Assembly (NCBI RefSeq): GCF_949987535.1 | Contig: NC_080075.1 | Coordinates: 39,182,269-39,246,268 of the forward strand | Origin: Balaenoptera acutorostrata | Lineage: Eukaryota > Chordata > Mammalia > Artiodactyla > Balaenopteridae | Length of the DNA: 64,000 nucleotides | Direction: 5' to 3' | Shown here: positions 1 to 8,851 of the stretch, one piece after another | Numbering within the stretch: the stretch's first letter is position 1 | Layout: each line of letters starts with the position of its first letter | The notes under the pieces: generated by a model | Database searches by the model: none | Seen by the model: only the letters and a program-made list of their open reading frames with translations | Told to the model about the DNA's origin: nothing | Position numbers and translations under genes: made by a program

Positions 1-1399
1 TTAGGCTGAAACAGATGGTTGACAAAGCACCAACTACAGGCAGAGCCAGGAAAAGAATGTTCCCAGGGCTACTACATGCAGTCCCACAGGTTGTACACTG
101 CCCATGCACTCTGTTTATATGGACAACAGTGGCACCCCTGAGAGTTGTGCAGTGCAGCAGCTCAGAGTGTTTCAGGCACATGTAAGTCAGTTCACTTGTA
201 TAGTTAATTTCCTTTGCTCGAGTTGACTTGCACATCTACTGACATGCACTTAGTCCATCTGGACACAATGGCAATCAAATTAACCATGTGGTGGTTCAGA
301 CAAGTCAAGAAAATGACCCTCAGCAAATTGCAGGCTGGACTCGATTGATTGGCTTATGACTATATGTTCTCCACTTCTGGAGACATGGGAGATGAGCCTA
401 GAAATTAACACAGTTTATGTGGGAAAAGCTTGAGGTCATTTTGGGAACCAATCCATTGTCTACTCCTATGGTCATAATGCCAGGAAAAGGAAAGATGAGT
501 AATTGCTATCCAAGCCTAAAGCTGGTTTTCATGGTGAGAAATCCTCCCTCTTCAGGAATGATCAAATGTGAGGTTTGGAAAATAGCCTTTATAATTACAG
601 ACTATACTGTTAAGTGCATGGCAAATTAATCATTTGACTCCATGGCATGGTGCTATCATAATGACAGGTTAATGGATTCCATGCTTAATTTAAAAAAAAA
701 AAAAAGGGACCATTAGACTTCTAGTAAAGTCAATACTGTAGCTCTTTGCTGGCCACAGATCCCCTGTTAAACTGGCCTCAAAAGCAAATGTATAGAGAAA
801 CTTCGAGGTTCTGAACTGGTTTAATGGGTTTCACAGAAGGGGTTCAAAGGTAGCTTTCTTGTCAATTTACAATTAGGCAATGGAGGCTTAAATAGAGCTC
901 ATATGCTGACCTCAGGTTGCTCTGGAAATGAGACATCTGGAAACTGACCCCCCTGTTCCCTGAATCTCTCAGCTGATTCTACTTCCTCTCTGAACTGTGC
1001 TCATCAGTGTTTGAATCTGTCCAAGTCAGTTCTGAAGAGGAAGTTCCAGTCTCTCCTCCCCCACACGTCTGCGTGTAGAACCTGACAGGAGTTCAGGGGG
1101 CGGGGACCTGGCAGGATCAGAGGGCAGGATGGGGCAGAAGTAGTGCTCCTGGGCAGGCGCTGAGAATAGAGTCATGTACAACCAGGGGAAGAAAAAATGC
1201 AGGCCAGCTTTGGCAGGGGGATTATTCAAGGGCTTCCAGTTGTGGAAAGCAGGATGGAGGTGTCCATCCACCAGTGCCAGGTGGAGCAGGGTTGTTCTGG
1301 AATATCGGATTCAAAATAGGTGGAAAGATGGGTCAGTATTCAAGACCTAAACATTGAGGGTTGAAGGACTGTAGGCTCCACATAGCTACCTAGAGCATG
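1..1399. other. Single-copy DNA, nothing recognised
   Basis: No repeat family, exon or RNA gene was recognised. The stretch holds short frames of at most 81 codons, which are expected by chance, and an uninterrupted run of A near 691-704. A weak resemblance to a MIR between about 820 and 930 was too poor to call. Confidence 0.5.
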
Positions 1400-1535
1400 C
1401 TTGCAATCTTTACTGTACATATGAATCGCCTGGAACCTGGCTAAAAATGCAGATTCTGATTCAGTAAGTCTGGGGCTCTGCAGTTCTAACGAGTTCTCGG
1501 GTGATGCCAATGCTGCTGGTTTATGCATCACACTT
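1400..1535 (+). mobile_element. MER5A-like hAT-Charlie DNA transposon fragment
   Basis: The sequence around 1420-1520 carries the block 'aaatgcagattctgattcag', followed by a 'gtctggggctctgcag' block, then a 'gtgatgccaatgctgctgg' block. That order is characteristic of the non-autonomous MER5 family as I recall it. Terminal inverted repeats are not clearly preserved. The call rests on memory of the consensus. Confidence 0.6.
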
Positions 1536-1864
1536 GGAATACAGGGGCTACAGCACAGGGCAGGGTCCCTCCTCCTTTTCTCCTAACCATCATGGGCCCG
1601 AGAGGAACCGGGAAGCCTGGAGATTGGGCAATAGCACCACTCTTGCCCAACAAAACTGCTGACAGGATGCAGCAGCCCAGAGGCTGGGAGCAGTCCGAGC
1701 CCTCTCATTAATTCCAGGGCAGGGGCTGAGCAACTGGCTGCTGGCTGAGGCTCAGAGCAGAAAGAGCCTGATCAATGGCCATAAGAAAATTATCAAACTA
1801 GAAACAAAGATGGGTTATATTTTGTGAATCAGAGGGAAAGGCTTAAAAATCTCTGTCCCTTTTT

Positions 1865-2192
1865 TTTTTTAAATATACACTTTTTTATATTTATTTGTTT
1901 GTTTATTTATTTATTTATTTATTTATTTATGACTGTGTTGAGTCTTCGTTTTCTGTGCGAGGGCTTTCTCTAGTTGCGGCAAGTGGGGACCACTCTTCAT
2001 CGCGGTGCGCGGGCCTCTCACCGTCGCGGCCTCTCTTGTTGCGGAGCACAGGCTCCAGACGCGCAGGCTCAGTAATTGTGGCTCACGGGCCCAGTTGCTC
2101 CGCGGCATGTGGGATATTCCCAGACCAGGGCTCGAACCCGTGTCCCCTGCATTGGCAGGCAGATTCTCAACCACTGCGCCACCAGGGACGCC
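1865..2192 (-). mobile_element. CHR SINE, reverse strand, with target-site duplication
   Basis: Read on the reverse strand, the element opens with a tRNA-like promoter head (A-box-like 'tggcgcagtgg', B-box-like 'ggttcgagccc') and ends in a T-rich/TTTA tail on the plus strand. A 14-bp duplication, ctctgtcccttttt, flanks it at 1851-1864 and 2193-2206. It is the CHR form whose body contains the 'gaggcccgcgcaccgcgatg' block. The preserved duplication indicates a comparatively recent retroposition by L1 machinery. Confidence 0.93.
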
Positions 2193-2206
2193 CTCTGTCC
2201 CTTTTT

Positions 2207-2428
2207 AACACCTCAAATAAAAGATCCTCATCTCTCCTACCCACTGTGGTCAGTGCTCTGACTGAGGTCCCTCTGCAGAGTGGAAGTCGTCAAAGTATAT
2301 TGAACAAATGCTTACCCAGGCAGAGGATGGGGTTTATGAGCTGTTGCTCTCTCGTGCTAACCTTCTAGGAAAATGAAAAGGGAGATTCCTCCAGGGCCAT
2401 TTTCCTGGGCTCTACATTGGGTGCTTAA
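2207..2428. other. Single-copy DNA, nothing recognised
   Basis: This is the sequence between the SINE duplication and the LTR. No motif was recognised. Confidence 0.5.
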
Positions 2429-2756
2429 TGTATGAACTTGGCTAGACGATAGCACCCTGTTGTTCAATTAAACACTAGTTTAGGTAGGTTGTTGTGAAGG
2501 TATTTTGTAGATGCTGTTGACATCTACAATCAGCTGATGTTAAGTAAAGGTCTTGACAGTCTGGGTGCCTCATCCAATCACTTGAAAGGCCTTAAGAGCA
2601 AAAGAGGTTTCTATGAGGTAGAAATTCCACCTGTTAAGTGCAGCTTCAGCTCCTGCCAGAGAGTTTCCAGCCTGCTGCTCCACTCTACAGACCACAGACT
2701 TGCCATTCCCCACAATCATGGAAGCTATTTGCTTTAAATAAATCTTGTTCCGTATA
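2429..2756 (+). mobile_element. ERVL-type (MLT2-like) LTR, left part
   Basis: The sequence follows the order I remember for an ancient ERVL LTR: a 'gtatgaacttggctag' start, 'gaaggtattttgtagatg', 'cctcatccaatcacttgaaa', then 'agagtttccagcctgctg' and a terminal 'aataaatctt'. The LTR is cut by the Tigger element that follows and resumes at 3390. The subfamily name is from memory and uncertain. The LTR class is more secure. Confidence 0.62.
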
Positions 2757-3389
2757 CATTTGATCCTCATTATTCACAGATTCTCTATTTGTGAATTTGC
2801 CTACTTGCTAAAATTTATTATAACACCAAATTAACACTCATGGTGCTTCCACAGTTATTCCTGGACACGTGTAGAGTGGTGAAAAATTTGTCACCTAATG
2901 CAGCTGTTTTTCCAGCTGAGGTCGAACAAGGTGACTCTCCAACTTCTTGTTCAGCTCTCAGACTGTAAACAAGTGTGCTTTACGTGGTCTATGTAGTGCC
3001 ATGATTTTCATATTTTTGTGCTTTTTGTTGGCAATTTTGCTGTTTACAATGGCTCCTAAGCATCTTGCTAAAGTGCCGTCTAGTGTTCTTAATGCCAGAA
3101 GGCTGTGATTTGCCTTGTGAGGAAATATGCTTCATTCAGGCATCAGTTATAGTGCTGTTGGCTGTGAGTTCAATGTTAATGAATCAACAGTGTATATTAA
3201 GTAAGGTGTCTTTAAACAGAAATACAGATAAAACAAGGTTATATTTTGATCGGTTGAGGAGAATGTGACCAGAGGCTCACAGGAACCTAACCCTGTATTT
3301 CCCCTAGGAACAGTGGCTCAGTATTTCCTAATTCAGTGTTTGTGGGGACTTTATGGGACATAACTACCATGAATAACGAGAATTGACTC
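2757..3389 (+). mobile_element. Tigger (TcMar) DNA transposon remnant
   Basis: The ends form inverted repeats: 'gatcctcattattcac' at the left, and the complement of 'gaataacgagaattgac' at the right. Inside, a plus-strand frame beginning at about 3049 reads MAPKHLAKVPSS, like a Tigger transposase N-terminus. At 3140-3200 a second frame reads SYSAVGCEFNVNESTVYI, which resembles the first helix-turn-helix (Psq/CENP-B type) of Tigger transposases. Stops and frameshifts separate these pieces, and the catalytic DDE domain is absent, so this is a non-autonomous or internally deleted copy. It sits inside an older LTR. Confidence 0.75.
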
Positions 3390-3471
3390 TGTGTGTGAGT
3401 GGGGAGGGCAGCATGCACGCGTGCGTCCGCACTACTGGTTCTGTTTCTCTGGAGGCACCCGAACTGATGCA
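3390..3471 (+). mobile_element. ERVL-type LTR, right part after Tigger
   Basis: The stretch 'ttctgtttctctggag' followed by a 'gaactgatgcag' end matches the last bases expected of the LTR that starts at 2429. A short tract of alternating purine and pyrimidine near 3411-3428 (gcatgcacgcgtgcg) lies within it. The split is explained by insertion of the Tigger element. Confidence 0.55.
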
Positions 3472-4906
3472 GGTGCAGTACCACCCTTTCCTCCACGGCT
3501 GGCTGTGCACTGCACAGATGATGAGGGCCTTTTGTCCTTTCTGCATTCAGATCTCTGACAATATTCTGCAGAAGGAGGAAACCAGTTCACTATAAACCAT
3601 CTAGTGAATGTTAACAGTCCCCTTTTAAAAGCAGTTTTTCCCTTACTGGGTCATACTTAGGGACACACACAAACCCTATAATTTGGATGTTATTCCATCT
3701 CCCTGATAAAGAAAGAAGTAGGCTAGATTAGGTAATAACTAGAATGCATTTCAGCATTTTTAATGTAATTTGGATGATAAGCCCCAAATTACTTTTCCAA
3801 TATAAACCAATCAAGTCGATTCCAGTTTGAGTGACTTTACCAAAAATAAACTTCTTTATGAATGTATAAAAAGATAATTAGACTGTCTCCAAGGCATTGG
3901 GCCTATTCCCAACAATGAAGAGAAGCCAGCATGTCTCAGAGTGACATGCAGGCACCAATTTAACAACCCACTGCCCTTCCTCTCCCCACCCCAGTGGTCA
4001 GCTGTAGTCTTCTCAGAGGCTGTGGTTATGAGTCTCACTTGTCTGGTCCACAGCTGCAGGCTCCATTGCTAATTCTAAATTTGTCATCTTCCATGTTGCA
4101 CTGTCTGACACAGGAGGAACTGACAAAGAGGAGTCATGTCTTCGTCAAATCCCACCCCGCTCCTGGAATACCACCCAAGCTCACACCCTCCATGGCATGG
4201 GTCAGCTGTGCCAGCTCTGTGGATATCGTGCACTTTCCCCCACGTGCCCACTGACACCTGAATGAGGCTTGAAGAGGCTTATAAATAATTCTCTTTTTCC
4301 TTCAAGAACACGTCACAGCTAAGACTAAGCACCATGCATCAGCTTCCACTGATCCTGAAAGAAAATACTGTTTGAAAAAAGCTTCTTTCGTGCACAGCTT
4401 CAAGAAAATCAGAACACCATTCACTTCTCAGACCATCCATAAGGTAATTCAAGTGTCAAAAAGTGTTCAACGCAAACAGAGGAAGGGGAGAGGGAGCATA
4501 ATATAGTCTGAAAATTTTTTTCTGAATTCAGAAGTGTTTCCCTTTTAATGTTTAGCAATTTTCATGACATGTGAATAGTATTCTATGCTGTTAAATGGTA
4601 GAATGGGAGCTGCCTTGTCCTGTGACTATTAAATTGATACACTAAGTAAGAATGATATACTAAATACAATTAAAATGAGTATCACCCTTCCACCAAATAA
4701 AAAATTGTAGAAATATATGTAGTAAACAAACTGATTGAGTCAAATTATTTCGACCAGAAAAAAAATGTCTAAATGGCTAAATAGGACTAACTCTTATTTA
4801 AAAAAACAAAGTCTGCTGGCCCCTGAATCAAGTCCCTCGCACTAAGGTATTATAGTTTTAATATGTTACTTGTCCAGGAGAAGAGATCCATTACTTGGAT
4901 TTTAAT
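3472..4906. other. Single-copy DNA, nothing recognised
   Basis: No repeat or exon was recognised. Short frames of up to 86 codons (near 3994-4254) have no recognisable content. A-rich and AT-rich segments occur between 4500 and 4850. Confidence 0.5.
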
Positions 4907-4920
4907 AGAAGGTAACTTTT

Positions 4921-5212
4921 TTTTTTAAATTATTTTTATTTATTTATGGCTGTGTTGGGTCTTCGTTTCTGTGCCAGGGCTTTCTCTAGCTGTGGCAAGC
5001 GGGGGCCACTCTTCATCGCGGTGCGCGGGCCTCTCACTATCGCGGCCTCTCTTGTTGCGGAGCACAGGCTCCAGACGCGCAGGCTCAGTAATTGTGGCTC
5101 AGGGCCTAGTTGCTCCGCGGCACGTGGGAATCTTCCCAGACCAGGGCTCGAACCCGTGTCCCCTGCATTGGCAGGCAGATTCTCAACCACTGCGCCACCA
5201 GGGAAGCCCCCC
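4921..5212 (-). mobile_element. CHR SINE, reverse strand
   Basis: Same CHR form as the copy at 1865, with the tRNA-like head at the right end and a T/TTTA tail at the left. Imperfect flanking copies (agaaggtaactttt at 4907-4920, aggaggtaacttct at 5213-5226) match at 12 of 14 positions and are taken as a decayed target-site duplication. Confidence 0.92.
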
Positions 5213-5226
5213 AGGAGGTAACTTCT

Positions 5227-5956
5227 TAATTTAAAGAAAGTAATGGCTAATAGCAGGATTTTAGTCATCGGCAGTGGGATACTCAGGAGATACTTTGGGG
5301 TAGGGGCATTTCTTAAGTTCAGTTACTATCTATTCCACCTGCCCATCAACCCAGTTGTGGGACCACCTACTGAGGATTTTGATAAAGGGTTACAATTGTT
5401 TGGAGAAAGACTTGAAAGCGAGGTCAGTCTGAAAGCAGTTTGGGACTGCTGCAGCTGGCATTCTGGAGAGGAAAACACACAACCCAAGAGATTATCATTT
5501 GTCTCCGCCTGACTCAAATGTTTATTCTTACCACTTAAGACCTAACAAAAACATTTTGAGGTCCATTTAAAGAGAGTCAGATTCCTGACTTTGGTTGTCC
5601 CCTAATCTTTTGCCTTTTTACTTTTCACAGATATCTAACTCCACAAAAATAAACCTTTTTTTATGGCACACTGAAGATTTTCTCTCTGAAGTTCCCATGA
5701 GCAGTGTTATTTATCTATAAAGAAGTCTCCTCCAAGAAAGCAGCAACAGCGAGCTCTTGGTGCAGCCTTTCTTCCAGAACAGAGGGGCTCGATTCTCACT
5801 GGCATTATTAGGCAGAGTTCATGAGACTTTGAAGTGGCCGCTGTACCAAATGGAAACAGAGCAACTGGTTTCCCATCTCAAGGTGATGCACGGGAGTGAT
5901 GGTCACTCCTAACATTCGTTTGTTCAGGATATTACATCCCAAAATGTTCTCCTAAA
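5227..5956. other. Single-copy DNA, nothing recognised
   Basis: No recognisable repeat, exon or RNA gene. An 89-codon frame at 5243-5512 has no recognisable family. Confidence 0.5.
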
Positions 5957-5969
5957 CATTCTCTTGTTT

Positions 5970-6297
5970 TTTTTTTTTGTTTTTTTTTTGTTTTTTTTTA
6001 AAATTTATTTATTATTTATTTATTATTTATTTTTGGCTGTGTTGGGTTTTCGTTTCTGTGCGAGGGCTTTCTCTAGTTGCGGCAAGTGGGGGCCACTCTT
6101 CATCGCGATGCGCGGGCCTCTCACCATCGTGGCCTCTCTTGTTGCGGGGCACAGGCTCCAGACACGCAGGCTCAGTAGTTGTGGCTCACGGGCCTAGTTG
6201 CTCCGCGGCATGTGGGATCTTCCCAGACCAGGGCTCGAACCCGCGTCCCCTGCATTGGCAGGCAGATTCTCAACCACTGCGCCACCAGGAAAGCCCC
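5970..6297 (-). mobile_element. CHR SINE with perfect 13-bp duplication
   Basis: CHR SINE on the reverse strand. A perfect 13-bp duplication, cattctcttgttt, lies at 5957-5969 and 6298-6310. The plus-strand T-rich tail is long and mixed (T runs broken by G, then a TTTATTTA block). Confidence 0.95.
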
Positions 6298-6310
6298 CAT
6301 TCTCTTGTTT

Positions 6311-6470
6311 AATCCTCAGGACAATCCTTTGACATGAAAATTGTCATCCCCTTTTTACAGGTAAGGGAACGAAGGATGTGAAGGGTTAAAGGACTCACTT
6401 TAGATCAAACAGCTGTTGAAGGTGGATTCAGAAGAAAAAGTCAGGTCTTCAGAGTCCTCTCAGGGTAGGG
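6311..6470 (-). mobile_element. MIR SINE fragment
   Basis: The reverse-orientation MIR order is visible: 'aatcctcaggacaatcc', then 'ttttacaggtaaggg', then 'ggactcactttagatcaa', then 'attcagaagaaaaag'. It is ancient and heavily diverged. It begins right beside the duplication of the CHR SINE, so the SINE landed at or near its edge. Confidence 0.65.
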
Positions 6471-7591
6471 GTTTATTCTCTGAGCTCATGCTGGAAGAAA
6501 CCTGGGGCCTCATCAAGAGCAGTGAGACTAGTGCAGTCATTTGCGGAAGTCTTGAAGGTCAAGGTTTTGTCACTCTTCAGGTGCAAGAGTGGTAAGTGGC
6601 AGCCTCAAGAGGTATAGGCTTCATTCAGATGTGCCTATGAGCTACCCAAGGTGAGCACCAGGATGTCATCCCACATGGCTCCTGGACCCTCCTGGGATGG
6701 TGTTCATATAGCACTAGCACTTCAGCGGGGCTTTGTGCAAACTAGAAAATGGAAGGCCAATTGTACAAAGGTGTTCCTTCCCTCAGCTGACTCAGCCCTG
6801 GGCCGGGGCTCAGCTCAGCAAGCCAAGTGGGCTAGATCCAGCCCCTGCTCGAGTCCTTCACCCAGAAAAGGCATCATTGTCCAGGCACAGCTGGTACAAC
6901 CATCCTGGGCCCACCCAGTTCAGAGAGCTCCCTTCACCAAGAGGGGATGTTTCTCAAAAGAAAGATAGCCTTATTGAGAAGAACTGAATCCACACGGGAC
7001 CATAAACACTGCACAGTTTACCAAGAAGGTGCCAGTTACAGTCTAAACTTAGTGTGGTTTGGGTAGTGATGACAGTCTTTCTGAGCTGGAGAACTAGAGC
7101 TGGTCAGCCCAGCTCATCTCCCTTACCTGGTCCTCCCTCTTAGCTAAGCCCCTCTCTGTATCCTACTCAAGCCCATTTCTCCCATTAAGGTGCTGCCTCA
7201 CTGAATGGAAACTTCCTTGAACTGGAGGGAACACACAACTAGCAGAAGGGTGTAATTATTCTTTGTGAGTGGATGGGTGGCCACCCCCTTCAGCGTGTCT
7301 CTGTCACTCCAAGACAGGCAACCCTGCTGGGCTAGGACATCTCCTCCAAGACTACACATTTCCAAGACACCAGCTGCCATCAGAACATCCTGGGTCTCTT
7401 CCTGTTCCTCCTCTAAATGTTCTTGGGAGCCCATATCATCCTCTAGGCCACTGGGCAAAGTCCAGCTGAGCTCATTAATCATATACAGTCACCTTTCCTT
7501 GCTCAGAGATCAAAGGCAGCAAGAGCTCACAATCCTCTATTGAATTGTATTTTCATAGGATTTGAAGGAAGGAAGAATGGATCCAAGAGCA
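6471..7591. other. Single-copy DNA, nothing recognised
   Basis: The region is moderately GC-rich between 6650 and 6960. It holds frames of 84-105 codons with no recognisable domain, probably chance frames. No splice-bounded exon stood out. Confidence 0.5.
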
Positions 7592-7605
7592 AAAAGGCAG
7601 CTCCA

Positions 7606-7907
7606 GGGCTTCCCTGGTGGCTCAGTGGTTGAGAATCTGCCTGCTGATGCAGGGGACATGGGTTCGAGCCCTGGTCTGGGAAGATCCCACATGCCGCGGA
7701 GCAACTGGGCCCGTGAGCCACAATTACTGAGCCTGCGTGTCTGGAGCCTGTGCTCCACAACAAGAGAGGCCGCGATGGTGAGAGGCCCGCGCACCGCGAT
7801 GAAGAGTGGCCCCCGCTTGCCACAGCTAGAGAAAGCCCTGGCACAGAAACGAAGACCCAACACAGCCATAAATAAATTAACTAATTAATTTAAAAAAAAA
7901 AAAAAGG
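7606..7907 (+). mobile_element. CHR SINE, plus strand, perfect 14-bp duplication
   Basis: The head 'gggcttccctggtggctcag' is followed by the B-box-like 'gggttcgagccc', the tRNA-unrelated body, and an A-rich tail (taaataaattaactaatt, then a poly-A run). A perfect 14-bp duplication aaaaggcagctcca flanks it at 7592-7605 and 7908-7921. The A-box-like segment is tggctcagtgg, with one CpG lost relative to other copies. Confidence 0.96.
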
Positions 7908-8058
7908 AAAAGGCAGCTCCACCTAACCCTGGAAAGGACCAGTAAGCAACTCAGGGTGCAGCTACTAAGAAAGCAGGAGGAGAGTGAGCTGGGAGCTACT
8001 CTTCTTCATGTAGAAATGAATCCTCAGACTAAAAGTTTCAATTTACACTGAACACATT

Positions 8059-8562
8059 CAATTTTTTAAAATTAATTTTTATTGGACTATAGTTGCTTTG
8101 CAATGCTGTGCTAGTTTCTTCCTGTACAGCAAAGTAAATCAGTCATATATATACATATATCCACTCTTTTTTCGATTTCCTTTCCATTTAGGTCACCACA
8201 GAGCATTGAATAGAGTTCACTGTGCTATACAGTAGGTTCTCACTACTTATCTGTTTTATACGTAGTTGTGTATATATGTCAGTCCCAATCTCCCAGTTCA
8301 TCCCACCCCCCCTTCCCCGCCTTGGTAACCACACGTTTGTTCTTTACATCTGTGACTGTATTTCTGTTTTGCAAATAAGTTCATCTCTACCATTTTTCTA
8401 GATTCCACATATAAACGATATTATACGACATTTGTTTTCCTCTTTCTGGCTTACTTCACTCTGTATGACAGTCTCTAGGTCCATCCACGTCTCTGCAAAT
8501 GGCACAGTTCCATTCCTTTTTATGGCTGAGTAATATTCCATTGTGTATAAATATGTACCACA
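8059..8562 (-). mobile_element. 5'-truncated L1, 3' end only
   Basis: On the reverse strand this is the last part of L1 ORF2 and the 3' UTR. The ORF2 tail is seen as the frame MEYYSAIKRNGTVPFAETWM near 8398-8550. The L1 3' terminus at the left reads 'tttttattggactatagttg' on the plus strand. A 10-bp duplication, tgaacacatt, at 8049-8058 and 8563-8572 marks a standard target-primed insertion about 0.5 kb long. Confidence 0.88.
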
Positions 8563-8572
8563 TGAACACATT

Positions 8573-8713
8573 ACATTTACAGGTGCCTTGCCTTGCACTT
8601 ATACAGTGTGCCAAAAGGGTGCTGAAATCATTTCCAGTCTTGTTCTGATAACTACTACCACCATGGTCCACATAAAAATGGTTGAGCAAGTGAGTGTATG
8701 TTTCAACAACTTG
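8573..8713. other. Single-copy spacer between two L1 insertions
   Basis: About 140 bases of sequence that match no L1 segment separate the short L1 from the long one. They show that the two were separate insertions rather than one broken element. Confidence 0.6.
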
Positions 8714-8740
8714 CCATCACCTTTTCTTTTTTTTTTTTCC

Positions 8741-8777
8741 CCACCACCACCAACCCCCCCCCCCACTTTCCCCCCTT
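8741..8777 (-). repeat. C-rich (sense G-rich) polypurine tract of L1 3' UTR
   Basis: The plus strand shows CCACCACCACC followed by an uninterrupted C run and then more C-rich sequence. In the L1 sense direction this is a G-rich polypurine tract, a known feature of mammalian L1 3' UTRs. It abuts the element's poly-A run here. Confidence 0.75.
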
Positions 8778-8851
8778 GGTGTCCATACATTTGTTCTCTA
8801 CACCTGTGTCTCTATTTCTGCCTTGCAAACCAGTTTATCTGTACCATTTTT

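Noticed and set aside
4936..5268. Reading frames of about 80-110 codons with very similar predicted proteins at many places (for example 4946-5268, 7527-7888, 16815-17329, 22726-23166, 51066-51392)
   Set aside because: All lie across CHR SINEs. The SINE body happens to be open on both strands, so the repeated 'protein family' is an artefact of the repeat.
7630..7680. tRNA-like promoter boxes inside CHR SINEs considered as tRNA genes
   Set aside because: The A- and B-box motifs are part of the SINE head. No cloverleaf with acceptor stem pairing is kept.
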